A stretch of DNA of 64,000 nt from Polaromonas sp. (GTDB lineage: Bacteria; Pseudomonadota; Gammaproteobacteria; Burkholderiales; Burkholderiaceae_C). How positions within the stretch are numbered: position 1 is the first letter of the stretch; the number at the start of each line of letters is the position of its first letter. The position numbers and the translations under genes are program-made. Shown in pieces: positions 28,888-38,566 of this stretch. The stretch lies in the NCBI RefSeq assembly GCF_010365105.1, contig NZ_JAAFGZ010000002.1, positions 62,001 through 126,000 of the forward strand, given 5' to 3'. Under the pieces are notes generated by a model. The model ran no database searches and was not told the origin of the DNA. It was given only the letters and a program-made list of their open reading frames with translations.

Positions 28888-29823
28888 ATGACACTCATCC
28901 AACGTAGAACAGCGCTGCTGCTGGCTGGTTCACTGGCCGTGGGCGGCGTCCTGGCGCAGGCGGGCGCACCGGTGCGCGTGGGTTCCAAAATCGACACCGA
29001 AGGCAAGTTGCTGGGCAACATGATCGTGCTGGCGCTGGAGGCCAATGGCATCAAGACCGAGAACAAGAGTGGCTTGGGCAACACCAAGGTGATGCGCGGC
29101 GCCCTGACCGCCGGTGAGATTGACCTGTACCCCGAGTACACCGGCAACGGCGCCTTCATCTTTGGGGAAGAGTCCAACCCGGCCTGGAAGGACGCCAAGG
29201 CGGGCTACGAGCGCGTGAAGGCGCTGGACTTTGAGAAGAACAACATTGTCTGGCTGGCGCCCTCGCCTGCCAACAACACCTGGGCGATTGCTATTCGCAA
29301 AGATGTCGCCGCCCCAAACAAGCTGAAAACACTGGACGACCTCGGCCAGTGGCTGGGCAAGGGCGGTCAGTTCAAGCTCGCAGCCTCGGCCGAGTTTGTG
29401 GAGCGATCGGACGCACTGCCTGCGTTCCAGACCGCCTACAACTTCAAACTCAAGCCAGACCAGTTGTTGACGCTGGCCGGCGGCGACACGGCAGTGACGA
29501 TTCGCGCAGCGGGTGAAAAAACCTCGGGCGTGAACGCCGCCATGGCTTACGGCACCGACGGCGCCGTAGCCGCGCTGGGTCTGGTGATTCTGGACGACCC
29601 CAAAGGCGTGCAACCCATTTACGCCCCGGCGCCGATTGTTCGCGAAGCCGTCCTCAAACAAAACCCCAAGATCGCAGACGCCCTTGCTCCGGTATTCAAG
29701 CTGCTGGACGGCCCCACGCTGCAAAGCCTGAACGCCAAGATTCAGCTTGAAGGCCAGGACGCCCGAAAAGTGGCCTCAGACTTCCTGAAGTCCAAAGGGC
29801 TGTTGAAGCAAGCCCAGCGTTAA
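28888..29823 (+). CDS. glycine betaine/choline/carnitine-type ABC substrate-binding protein (OpuCC/OsmF-like)
   Basis: Likely start ATG 28888; signal peptide, VGSKIDTEGKLLGNMIVLALEANGI, GEIDLYPEYTGNGAFIF. Confidence 0.88.
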   Translation: MTLIQRRTALLLAGSLAVGGVLAQAGAPVRVGSKIDTEGKLLGNMIVLALEANGIKTENKSGLGNTKVMRGALTAGEIDLYPEYTGNGAFIFGEESNPAWKDAKAGYERVKALDFEKNNIVWLAPSPANNTWAIAIRKDVAAPNKLKTLDDLGQWLGKGGQFKLAASAEFVERSDALPAFQTAYNFKLKPDQLLTLAGGDTAVTIRAAGEKTSGVNAAMAYGTDGAVAALGLVILDDPKGVQPIYAPAPIVREAVLKQNPKIADALAPVFKLLDGPTLQSLNAKIQLEGQDARKVASDFLKSKGLLKQAQR

Positions 29824-29841
29824 CGCCTCGCTGAGGCCAGC

Positions 29842-31047
29842 ATGACCGTGGATAGCTCCCTGAACTCAGGCGTCCCGCTCGGCTGGCGCCCAGCTCAAGC
29901 AGCGCTCTCACTGACGGCGGTGGGCGCTTTGCTGGGTCTGCCCTTGGTGCGGGTGGCCCCGAACCGGCTGGTGACGGGTGAGTCGGTCTCGTTTTTTTCG
30001 CTTGTTCAAGGCCCGGCCTGGGCATTGGCAGCCCTGTTAACGAGCCTCATATTGTTCTCCATGGTGCCCGCAAAGCGGGTCAGCCTTTGGCTCACCGTAG
30101 CAACGGCCACCGCGCTGGTGGTGGGCCTGGGGGCATTGGCCGCCAGCCATGCGAGCCAAGTGGTGTCGGCGGACACGCCGTTTGGCCGCACCTCGCTGGG
30201 CAGCGGCCTGTGGCTGGCCTGGCTGCTGTTGGGCTTGGTGCTGGCCGACGCCATGCAAGCGCTGCGCGCGGGCACGCTGACCCGCCTGGGCGTGGCCGCC
30301 GCCAGCTTGCTGCCGCTGGCATTTTTGCTGGCCAGCGGCGCCGCAGATGATTTGTCCATCATGAAGGAGTACGCCAACCGCGATGACGCCTTCTGGGAAG
30401 CCATTGCGCGCCATGGGCAGATCGTGGCGCTGGCGCTTTTTTTCACCCTGGTCATTGGCTTGCCGCTGGGTTGGGCCACGCACCGCTACGCAGCCGCTGC
30501 ACCGGCCCTGTTTCCGGTACTCAACATCATTCAAACCATTCCGTCCATTGCGCTGTTTGGCCTGTTGATGGCGCCGCTGGCCTGGTTGGCTGCAAGCTGG
30601 CCAGCGCTGGGCCGCGCAGGTATCAGTGGAGTGGGTTTGGCACCCGGAGTCGTGGCGCTCACGCTGTACAGCCTGCTGCCGGTGGTGCGCGGCACGCTGG
30701 CCGGGCTGGCGCAGGTACCTTCGGCGGTCACGCAGGCGGCGCAGGGCATGGGTTTTTCCGATAGCCAGCTTTTTTGGCAGGTGCAGGTGCCTCTGGCGCT
30801 GCCCGTGGTGCTGAGCGGTGTGCGCACGGCCAGCATTCAGGCTGTGGGCCTGGCTGGCGTGACGGCATTGATTGGCGCAGGCGGCCTGGGCAGCCTGATG
30901 TTTGAAGGCTTGTTCAGCAGCGCCCAAGACCTGGTGTTGCTGGGCGTGGTGCCCATCGTCGTGCTGGGCGCGCTGGTGGACGGTGTGTTCAAAGGGCTGA
31001 TCACGCTGACCCGCCCGGCCACAACTTCCGGGGAGTCCGCGCATTGA
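29842..31047 (+). CDS. betaine-type ABC transporter permease (YehY-like)
   Basis: 401 aa; IIQTIPSIALFGLLMAPL, LYSLLPVVRGTLAGLAQVPSAVTQAAQGMGFS, GLAGVTALIGAGGLGSLMFEGL. Confidence 0.87.
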   Translation: MTVDSSLNSGVPLGWRPAQAALSLTAVGALLGLPLVRVAPNRLVTGESVSFFSLVQGPAWALAALLTSLILFSMVPAKRVSLWLTVATATALVVGLGALAASHASQVVSADTPFGRTSLGSGLWLAWLLLGLVLADAMQALRAGTLTRLGVAAASLLPLAFLLASGAADDLSIMKEYANRDDAFWEAIARHGQIVALALFFTLVIGLPLGWATHRYAAAAPALFPVLNIIQTIPSIALFGLLMAPLAWLAASWPALGRAGISGVGLAPGVVALTLYSLLPVVRGTLAGLAQVPSAVTQAAQGMGFSDSQLFWQVQVPLALPVVLSGVRTASIQAVGLAGVTALIGAGGLGSLMFEGLFSSAQDLVLLGVVPIVVLGALVDGVFKGLITLTRPATTSGESAH

Positions 31048-32030
31048 TCGACATTAAAAACGTGTCAAAAACTTATGCCCATGCGGCTGACGCCCCCAGG
31101 GCGCTGGACGATGTGAGCCTGCAGATCGGACGCGGTGAGCTGGTGGTGTTGATTGGCGCCTCAGGCTCGGGCAAATCGACCCTGCTTAAAATGATCAACC
31201 GCATGGAGCAACCCGATACCGGCACCGTGACGATGGACGGCCAGAACATTGCGGAGCAGCCGGTGCGCGACTTGCGCCTGCGCATGGGCTACGTGATTCA
31301 GTCGGTGGGGCTGTTCCCGCACTGGACGGTGGCGCGAAATATCGGCGTGGTGCCAGCCATGCTGGGCTGGCCGCCCGAGCGCATTGCCACCCGCGTAAGC
31401 GAGTTGTTGACCCTGTTTGACCTGGACCCGGCCACCTACGGCCCCCGTTACCCGCACCAGTTGTCTGGCGGCCAGCAACAGCGCGTGGGGGTAGCGCGCG
31501 CGCTGGCCGGCGACCCAGAGGTGCTGCTGATGGACGAGCCCTTTGGCGCGCTCGACCCGCTCATTCGCGCGGCATTGCAAGACGAGGTGAAGCGGATTCA
31601 CCAAGCGTCTGGCAAGACCATCGTCATGGTGACACACGACATTGACGAGGCACTGCGACTGGGCACCCGGATTGTGCTGCTGGAGCAGGGCCGCATCGCG
31701 CAGGTGGGCACGCCGCTGGCGCTGCTGAGCCAGCCCGCCAACGCCCGGGTGGCCGACTTTGTAGGACGCAGCGACGTCGGCATCAAACTGCTGTCGCTGC
31801 AAAGCGCGGGCAGTCTGGCGCGCGCCGGGTCGGCGCAGACCGGCCCCAGCCTGGCAGCCAGCGCAACGCTGCGCGAAGCCGTCTCCTTGCTGGCCTTGCA
31901 CGGCTGCTCTGCGCTCAACCTGCTGGACGACGCGGGCGCCCACGCCGGGGTTCTGCACGCGGCCGACCTGTTTAATCGATCCGCCACAGCAGCCCACGTA
32001 CGGGCAGATGGCAAGGCGACCCATGCTTAA
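31044..32030 (+). CDS. betaine-type ABC transporter ATPase (OpuCA/YehX-like)
   Basis: 328 aa; [61 protein letters not shown]. Confidence 0.92.
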   Translation: MIDIKNVSKTYAHAADAPRALDDVSLQIGRGELVVLIGASGSGKSTLLKMINRMEQPDTGTVTMDGQNIAEQPVRDLRLRMGYVIQSVGLFPHWTVARNIGVVPAMLGWPPERIATRVSELLTLFDLDPATYGPRYPHQLSGGQQQRVGVARALAGDPEVLLMDEPFGALDPLIRAALQDEVKRIHQASGKTIVMVTHDIDEALRLGTRIVLLEQGRIAQVGTPLALLSQPANARVADFVGRSDVGIKLLSLQSAGSLARAGSAQTGPSLAASATLREAVSLLALHGCSALNLLDDAGAHAGVLHAADLFNRSATAAHVRADGKATHA

Positions 32031-32766
32031 GCCGCGCCATGCCTGGTGGCGTGACAGGCTGCTTTGGGCCGTGCTGTTATTGGCGTTGCTGGTGGTGGGC
32101 CTGCCGCACAGCGAGCCGCTGTTTGCCAGCCTGTTTCCCCAACTGGAGCGCCCGGTGTACCGCCAGGAGCCGTTCACGCAACTGCTGTGGCAGCACTTGC
32201 TGCTGGTGGGTGTGTCAGGCGCGGCGTCGGTGCTGGTGGGCACGCTGGCCGGGGTCTGGGTGACCCGGCCCGGAGGCAAAGCCTTTCGGCCGGTGGTGGA
32301 AACGCTGGTGTCCATGGGGCAAACGCTGCCGCCGGTGGCGGTGCTGGCGCTGGCCGTGCCAGCGTTGGGGTTCGGCGAACTGCCCGCCTTGATGGCCCTG
32401 GCGTTGTATGGCTTGCTGCCGGTGGTGCAGGCCACGATCACAGGCCTGGAAGCCGTGCCAGCCCCGGTGCAACAAGCAGCCAACGGCATGGGGTTCACGC
32501 CGTGGCAGCGCCTGAGTCAGGTGGAAGGGCCGCTGGCCTTGCCGGTGTGGCTGTCTGGCGTGCGCACCTCGGTCATCATCAACATTGGTACGGCAACCAT
32601 TGCCTCCACCGTGGGGGCCAAAACGCTGGGCTCACCGATCATCGTGGGCTTGAGCGGTTTCAACACCGCCTATGTGCTGCAAGGCGCCATCGTGGTCGGC
32701 ATGCTGGCCGTGGTGGTGGACATGGGGTTTGAGCGCTTGGCACGGCGCGTGGAATGGGCGCACTGA
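32023..32766 (+). CDS. betaine-type ABC transporter permease (OpuCB/YehW-like)
   Basis: ORF 32008-32766; [62 protein letters not shown]. Confidence 0.87.
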   Translation: MLKPRHAWWRDRLLWAVLLLALLVVGLPHSEPLFASLFPQLERPVYRQEPFTQLLWQHLLLVGVSGAASVLVGTLAGVWVTRPGGKAFRPVVETLVSMGQTLPPVAVLALAVPALGFGELPALMALALYGLLPVVQATITGLEAVPAPVQQAANGMGFTPWQRLSQVEGPLALPVWLSGVRTSVIINIGTATIASTVGAKTLGSPIIVGLSGFNTAYVLQGAIVVGMLAVVVDMGFERLARRVEWAH

Positions 32767-33512
32767 GCATCAATCAACCGGCGCCCGAATGCGGGCCACG
32801 GGAACTGCGGCGACTTACCTTCTGCCGCGGCGCATAGAGGTGACGGAAACCATGTGTGACTGGGCGCTGGGCCGCAGCCCAGCTAGAACACTGATCAGTC
32901 GCGATTGCTTCTTTTCCTGCGGCTTGAAAAGCATGTCGCCGACCGAGACGCCGAGATGCGCGAAGAACACTGTCATCTCTTGCCAGGATGGTCCTCAAAT
33001 AGAAACGCGAGAAGGTTTGATCGCCAAGGCTGTGTTGCGTTTTCATATCCCGGACCTGTTCCAGGTGATTCTTCAGCCCTTATGAAGGAGTCGCTTTATG
33101 TTGAATCATTCGATCACAAATTTGGCCAGATTCGCTACCTGCAATTCACCGCACATGCCAAATCCACTTTCGTCCATCGCGCTGGCAGATTAAGGTATCG
33201 AGCTGCTCGCATTTGGGTTGGTTCATGGCATGGCCAGTCGAGTTCGTTGGATGTGCTTGCCCGTTAGGCATCGAGTGACTGCTCTGCGGTTCAGGACCGA
33301 TAGCCAGCTTCGGGTCGAGAGCACCAGCTCAACTTGAATCCATCTGGTCGTTCGCCGCCGGTCCGCTGTTAACGGTGGCCGAGCACCCGGTCTTGATCGT
33401 GAAGCGGTCATGCGCAAGGCCTACGGTCGGATGACTATTGACGGCCTCTGCTGTTGTCCAGGCGCTCAACCTCGAGTGACTCCGTTCAGCCTTTGGCAGC
33501 CCTTCAACCCAC

Positions 33513-33566
33513 AAAGCCGAAAAGCCGAAAAGCCGAAAAGCCGAAAAGCCGAAAAGCCGAAAAGCC
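33513..33566 (+). repeat. 8-bp tandem repeat (AAAGCCGA), 6 perfect units plus a partial unit
   Basis: Read directly: aaagccga x6 then aaagcc. Confidence 0.95.
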
Positions 33567-33790
33567 AGATTCTGACCAGTTCAACGCCTGTACAGCGGCG
33601 GGCTTCAGACACCACATGCCAGGACCCGGCCATCAAAACGCATGCGTTCGCAATCGATAGCGTACGAACACCCCTCTGCCCCCAATCCTGCGCCTGGCCA
33701 GAGCCGGTATCGAAATCGAAATCCGGGGTGCAATACGGCAGCTTGTCGCGAGGCGGGTCGCCATGGATTCGCCGCCGTCATCCGGCCGGA

Positions 33791-34201
33791 TTACTCGTTT
33801 TCGAACAGACTTCCTATGTTGAGTAACGCATACGCAATTTCAGGCCGCTGCTCCAGGCTGCGCTTGAGGGCTGCCGGGATGGCCTGGCGCGTTTTTCGGC
33901 ACAGACCGGGCTGTTCATGCACCAGGACCGTGATGCCGCGAAGGTTGCGGACTTCTTTGTGGCTGGCCTGGATGCTCAGCCGGATGCCGAGTTGATGTTC
34001 CATCCGCGTCTGGATATGCCGCAGATCGCTGAGGCTGCCTAAATTTTCCAGCCGGTGCAAAAGCCGCTTCTCGTCCTCTCGGGTCAGGCGTAACACGCGC
34101 AGGTCGCCACCTGGGTTTGCCAGCAGGGCATCGCGCCCGCAGTTGCAGGTGCCGGGCGGGCATTCGGTGCGCAAGGGGAAAAGGGACTGGTCAGTGGTCA
34201 T
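33791..34201 (-). CDS. conserved hypothetical protein
   Basis: Likely start ATG 34201 (MTTDQSLFPLRTECPPGTCNCGRDALL…); Cys-rich N-terminal motif. Confidence 0.6.
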   Translation of the reverse strand: MTTDQSLFPLRTECPPGTCNCGRDALLANPGGDLRVLRLTREDEKRLLHRLENLGSLSDLRHIQTRMEHQLGIRLSIQASHKEVRNLRGITVLVHEQPGLCRKTRQAIPAALKRSLEQRPEIAYALLNIGSLFENE

Positions 34202-34319
34202 GGCATCAGGGAAATTGCCCTCCATTTTCACCGCTGGCGATGTTCTGGCTGGCCGCGTGGAGGGTGCAAGCACAATAGGCCGGTCGCATGACCCCTCCAC
34301 CCGTCCCATCCTGCGCCCA

Positions 34320-34973
34320 ATGAAACCAATCGTCACCGTTCTCATCGCTGCCAGCCTCGGGCTGAACTCCTTCTTCGCCTACCGTTTGTGGTTCCCGCCG
34401 GTTGCAGTACAAACCACCCATGACACGCAGGATGTGGTGGTCATGCGAACGCCCGGAGGACTGCTGGAGGTGAGCATGATCAGCGCAGAGGAGCGATTCG
34501 ATTCGACCACCGGACATACCGTTCTTGGCGTGCCAGTTGGTAACACCGTGGCCCAAATCAAGGTGCCAACCGTCTATCGCTATCACATCCCGCTGGCCAA
34601 GGACTGGGACTTCCGGATTTCAGGTCGTACGCTCATCGTCGTCGCACCCCCAGTGCGGCCCTCACTGCCGGTGGCAATCGATACGGGAAAGCTTGCGTCC
34701 TTTTCGAGCGGCATTTGGTCGCCAATCACCGGAACGGATGCCGTTGGCGCGCTCCAGAAGTCCATCACCCTCAAACTCGCGGAGAAAGCGGCTTCGCCGC
34801 AGCTGCTCCTGCTGCAGCGCGAAGCAGCCCGGCAGACTGTCAGTGAATTTGTGCAGAAGTGGGTCGTCGACCAGCCGCGTTGGAAAGGTGTCAAGCCGCC
34901 CACGGTGTTTGTCTTTTTCGAAGACGAGCCGCTGGGCCGAAAGGCCATCCCGCTTCTCTCCGAGGCACCCTGA
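34320..34973 (+). CDS. hypothetical membrane-anchored protein
   Basis: Likely start ATG 34320 (MKPIVTVLIAASLGLNSFFAYRLWF); N-terminal TM segment, C-terminal PPTVFVFFEDEPLGRKAIPLL. Confidence 0.6.
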   Translation: MKPIVTVLIAASLGLNSFFAYRLWFPPVAVQTTHDTQDVVVMRTPGGLLEVSMISAEERFDSTTGHTVLGVPVGNTVAQIKVPTVYRYHIPLAKDWDFRISGRTLIVVAPPVRPSLPVAIDTGKLASFSSGIWSPITGTDAVGALQKSITLKLAEKAASPQLLLLQREAARQTVSEFVQKWVVDQPRWKGVKPPTVFVFFEDEPLGRKAIPLLSEAP

Positions 34974-35425
34974 CGACCGACGGGACGCTTCTGCAGGGAC
35001 TTTCCACAAGCGCAAGAAACCGATCGATTCGGTGATCTTCTTGCCTGACTGGATCGCTGCCTGCGCGATATGGCGTTCGGCTGGGCTGACTGGCAAAATT
35101 TGTACATGCTGGTAACAGACAAAGATGATGGATCCGGGCCACATCACCGGGGTCAACCGGGATGACGGCAGCGCCCGCAAGAACGAAAAGCAGGGTGTCT
35201 TCATGGCCGAAGCCGAAGAAGGTTTCGCTGCCAAACTTAAAACCCGCAACCAAGACGATTTCCCGGCGCTTGCCCCACCATTTGCTGGACTCGATCAAGG
35301 TGGCGGCCAATGTGCGGGACGTGCCCTGTCCGTCGGTCATCGAGGTGTGGCTGCATGAAAAGTTGCACAGCGAACGGCAGGTTTCAAACATCAAGCGCCA
35401 CCATCGGCAGAAAAGCCTTTAAAAA

Positions 35426-35663
35426 GTGACGACCTCACCCACCCCATCCCCCGCATGACCGACATCCGCCGCCGCTATAACGTCGGCACCGAAGTCGAAA
35501 CCGGGGTGCTGCACGGTATTTCCCTCGCCCTCAACGGACTGTCAGTTCAGGACAAAAGCACGCTGCTCAACAGTCCGCCGTGGCCTGCGGTGTCAGGCTG
35601 GCGGCAGCAATTCCGGCCCGCAGCGCCGCGCGCATGGACCCGGTACAGGCGATCAAGGCGTGA
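35426..35663 (+). pseudogene. fossil fusion of ABC exporter ATPase 5' end and permease 3' end
   Basis: 35426-35574 aligns to the start of the ATPase at 36557 (CTGACCGACATCCACCGCAGCTACAACGTCGGCACGG…). 35580-35663 aligns to the last ~85 bp of the permease at 28360-28444. Confidence 0.85.
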
Positions 35664-36345
35664 GGGATGGTTCAGGCCGAGTAAAGGTCAGGCGTTCGAG
35701 ATCGGCACGGCGCATCAGGTCGCTGCGCGTGAACGGCGTCTCGTTTCCGGACAGGGACATGGCCAGGCGTGTGACCAGAAAATGGGTGGGCGAGGCATGC
35801 AATTGAAAAGGCATGACGGCCACCCATGCCAGCAGGACAACCGGCACGATGGGCCGGATGCGCAGGGACGATGTTTTGCAAACAGCCAGCGCCGCCGCGC
35901 TCACGGCACCGCCCACGGCCCACCCGGCCAGCACTTCGGACCAGGAATGCGCCCCCACTTCAATGCGGCTCACGCCGACCAATAACGCAAGAGCGCATCC
36001 CAGTGCGGCAGCAAGCCGATGGTGACTGCGCAAGGGGGCCGACAAAAAAGCGACCATCAACATGGGATAAATCGCGGCAGCAAACATGGAATGGCCCGAG
36101 ACGCCCGTGAAGTCGATGGCTGCCCAGCCAATGCCCCATCCCATGAACGCGACCTTGCTGGCGGTGGTGATGAAGGCGGCGGTGGTGATGAACGCCATCC
36201 AGCTCAACGCCAGCCTGCGCGTATGCGCTTGTGCAAACAACACCAGCAGGGTCATCGCTGCGGCTGGCAGGAGGATTTGCGCCTCGCCAAGCCGCGTCAG
36301 CAGCTGCCAGATTTGCAGAGTCGCCGTAGCGTGCGAAGAGATCAT
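35653..36345 (-). CDS. PAP2-family phosphatase/membrane protein
   Basis: 230 aa; GVSGHSMFAAAIYP and SRIEVGAHSWSEVLAGWAVG (PAP2 motifs). Its stop codon lies inside the fossil's 3' tail. Confidence 0.82.
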   Translation of the reverse strand: MISSHATATLQIWQLLTRLGEAQILLPAAAMTLLVLFAQAHTRRLALSWMAFITTAAFITTASKVAFMGWGIGWAAIDFTGVSGHSMFAAAIYPMLMVAFLSAPLRSHHRLAAALGCALALLVGVSRIEVGAHSWSEVLAGWAVGGAVSAAALAVCKTSSLRIRPIVPVVLLAWVAVMPFQLHASPTHFLVTRLAMSLSGNETPFTRSDLMRRADLERLTFTRPEPSLTP

Positions 36346-36556
36346 CTGCCGATTTTAGGGGGATACCCTATCCCCGTGGCAAGCGCTGGAGATCGGACAA
36401 GCGGCATGGAAGTTTGAAAACTGGCGGCCCGCCTGCAGCGACGCGCCGTTTCACAATGGCTTGCAACCCCCCATTTCCTGGTCGCAGCGACGCCCTTCAG
36501 AGGCCGCCAGCCCAGCCGCCACCCGCACCAATCCCTGCGTTCACAATACGAGGCGC

Positions 36557-37252
36557 ATGACCACACCCCCCACCCCCATCCTGCGCCTGACCGACATCCA
36601 CCGCAGCTACAACGTCGGCACGGACGTTGAAACCGAGGTGCTGCACGGCATCAGCCTGGCCCTGCAACCCGCCGAGTTCGTCGCTCTCAAGGGGCCGTCG
36701 GGTTCGGGCAAAAGCACGCTGCTCAACATCATCGGCCTGCTGGAGCGGCCGACCTCGGGCCTGCTCGAAATCGCCGGCCAGCCGACCCAGTCGCTTGACG
36801 ATGCAGGCTTGACGAAGCTGCGCGGCGCGACCATCGGCTTCGTCTTCCAGTTCCACCATTTGCTGCCCGCCTTCACGGCGCTGGAAAACGTGCTGCTGCC
36901 GTCCATCATTGCCCACGGCACCGCCACGGCTGCGGCCGAAGCCAATGCGCGCGAACTGCTGGCGCGCGTCGGCCTGAAAGGCGCCGAATACAAGCGGCCT
37001 GGCGAACTGTCGGGTGGCATGCAGCAGCGCGTGGCGATTGCGCGGGCGCTGTCGCTGCGGCCGCGCCTGATCCTAGCCGACGAGCCGACCGGCAACCTCG
37101 ACACGGTGTCGGCCGACGAGGTGTTCGGCTTGCTGCGCGAGTTCAACCGCGACCACGGCAGCGCCTGCCTGATCGTCACCCACGACCCGCGCCTGGCGGC
37201 CGGCTGCGACCGGCTGGTCGAACTGGTGGACGGGCGGGTGGTGTCTGACTGA
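36557..37252 (+). CDS. ABC exporter ATPase (MacB/LolD-like)
   Basis: [21 protein letters not shown]…; [55 protein letters not shown]. Confidence 0.92.
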   Translation: MTTPPTPILRLTDIHRSYNVGTDVETEVLHGISLALQPAEFVALKGPSGSGKSTLLNIIGLLERPTSGLLEIAGQPTQSLDDAGLTKLRGATIGFVFQFHHLLPAFTALENVLLPSIIAHGTATAAAEANARELLARVGLKGAEYKRPGELSGGMQQRVAIARALSLRPRLILADEPTGNLDTVSADEVFGLLREFNRDHGSACLIVTHDPRLAAGCDRLVELVDGRVVSD

Positions 37253-37256
37253 TGCC

Positions 37257-37320
37257 ATGAAAAAAAATAGTTGCAGGCGTCTATTGAGACGTGCGCCAGT
37301 GCACTGAAAGATGCTGAAAA
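37257..37320 (+). repeat. dispersed two-hairpin repeat, copy I (degenerate)
   Basis: AAAAAAATAGTTGCAGGCGTCTATTGAGACGTGCGCCAGTGCACTGAAAGATGCTGAAAA; resembles the 3' part of the family. Confidence 0.45.
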
Positions 37321-37394
37321 CGGCCGGGTGGTGCTGCCTTTTCGGCGTTCCTGAGCTGTGCGGTCCAGCCCCCGCCTTCTGAGCGTCGCGGTTT

Positions 37395-37470
37395 GATGCA
37401 AATTTCAAGAAAAATAAGCAGTTTGCGCATGACAGCCGTGCACCATTAGCTATCATTTTTGATATTTTTG
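37395..37470 (-). repeat. dispersed two-hairpin repeat, copy H
   Basis: Reverse complement reads AAATATCAAAAATGATAGCTAATGGTGCACGGCTGTCATGCGCAAACTGCTTATTTTTCTTGAAA. Confidence 0.55.
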
Positions 37471-37678
37471 CAGCGTGGGCAGGTACGCTACTGGATGGCT
37501 TGCCAGGGACGCCTTCACGGCATTTGATCCGTGCGCAAAAGCCGCTGCCTACGCCGTTTTCGCAGGACTTGTAAATCTTCAGCCTACAGGAGAAGGGTAT
37601 GCCGACCCACACGCAGGCCGGGGCAACGATAGTCCAATGGTGACTGGCGCTGTTGCCAACAAGATTCAAAGGACCGCC

Positions 37679-38116
37679 ATGAGTGAAGATTTCAAAACCC
37701 CCTCGCAGATTGCTGACGAGGCACGGAAAACCGGCCACAACGCTGCCGATGCGGCAGGCCAGCTGGCCGGCGAGGCCAAGGCCAATGCGGCCAACACCGT
37801 GCAGGCCTTGCGTCCCGCGCTCGACGACGCCAAGGCCACGGGCCGTGACGCCCTGAATACCGCGAAGGCTTTGGCGAGCGATGCCAAGGCAGTTGCCGGC
37901 GACGCCTGGAACACGGCCCGTGGCTACGCCAAGTCGGCAAGCGGCGTGGCAGGCGAAAAGCTCGGCGACTTCAAGGCCAAGGCGTCCGATTTCCAGGAAA
38001 CCGCCGCCCGACGCATTGCAGATGAGCCCCTCAAGGCGGTGGCCATTGGCGCTGCCGCTGGCGCGTTGCTGGCCGCGCTGCTCATGCGCCGTGGGCGCAA
38101 CCGAAGGGACGACTGA
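37679..38116 (+). CDS. YqjD/ElaB-like (DUF883-type) membrane-anchored stress protein
   Basis: Likely start ATG 37679 (MSEDFKTPSQIADEARK…); Ala/Lys amphipathic helix, C-terminal TM with RRGRNRRDD tail. Confidence 0.65.
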   Translation: MSEDFKTPSQIADEARKTGHNAADAAGQLAGEAKANAANTVQALRPALDDAKATGRDALNTAKALASDAKAVAGDAWNTARGYAKSASGVAGEKLGDFKAKASDFQETAARRIADEPLKAVAIGAAAGALLAALLMRRGRNRRDD

Positions 38117-38118
38117 GC

Positions 38119-38424
38119 ATGGATGCGATGAAGCCCATGGAACCCATGAAGCCGATAAAGCCGATGGACGGGCCTGACTCGAGCTGGTGGCCCCAGGGGC
38201 TGTCCAATCCCTCCAGCAGCGGAAGCCAGAACGGCGTGCGCTACGCCTTCTTTCCCGACCAGCACCGGCTGGCGGTGGAGCAGGACGGGAAAGCCAAACA
38301 ATACGACACCGGCGAGCACCGCATTTCCGGCGTGAGCCAGGCGCAAGGCAGCCATGGCGGCAGCCTGCGCTTCACCAGCCAGAACGGTGATGTGGACCTG
38401 GAATTGCTCAAGGAAGTGCACTGA
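38119..38424 (+). CDS. hypothetical protein
   Basis: 101 aa ORF directly after 38116 and followed by a strong terminator. Confidence 0.55.
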   Translation: MDAMKPMEPMKPIKPMDGPDSSWWPQGLSNPSSSGSQNGVRYAFFPDQHRLAVEQDGKAKQYDTGEHRISGVSQAQGSHGGSLRFTSQNGDVDLELLKEVH

Positions 38425-38456
38425 CGCGCCGCCGCCTGAGCAACTTCACGGCTTCG

Positions 38457-38494
38457 AAAGCGTCATACCCGCCCGGCGGGTGTGACGCTTTTTT
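38457..38494 (+). terminator. Rho-independent terminator
   Basis: AAAGCGTCATACCCGCC-CGGCGGGTGTGACGCTTT long near-perfect stem followed by a T-run. Confidence 0.85.
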
Positions 38495-38566
38495 GTTGGG
38501 CGGCATCTCGCTGCGCGACCAGCGCGTCGACTGATACCGTCCGGATTTCGGCACGCGCTACGCTGC

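Noticed and set aside
33513-33566. CRISPR-like repeat array
   Set aside because: Units are contiguous 8-mers with no spacers and no cas genes nearby.
33410-33826. 138-aa ORF containing RKAEKPKSRKAEKPKS repeats
   Set aside because: The peptide repeat is just translation of the 8-bp microsatellite; there is no other coding support.
34891-35394. Minus-strand 167-aa ORF overlapping the end of 34320-34973
   Set aside because: No recognisable motif; overlaps a better-supported plus-strand gene and remnant DNA.
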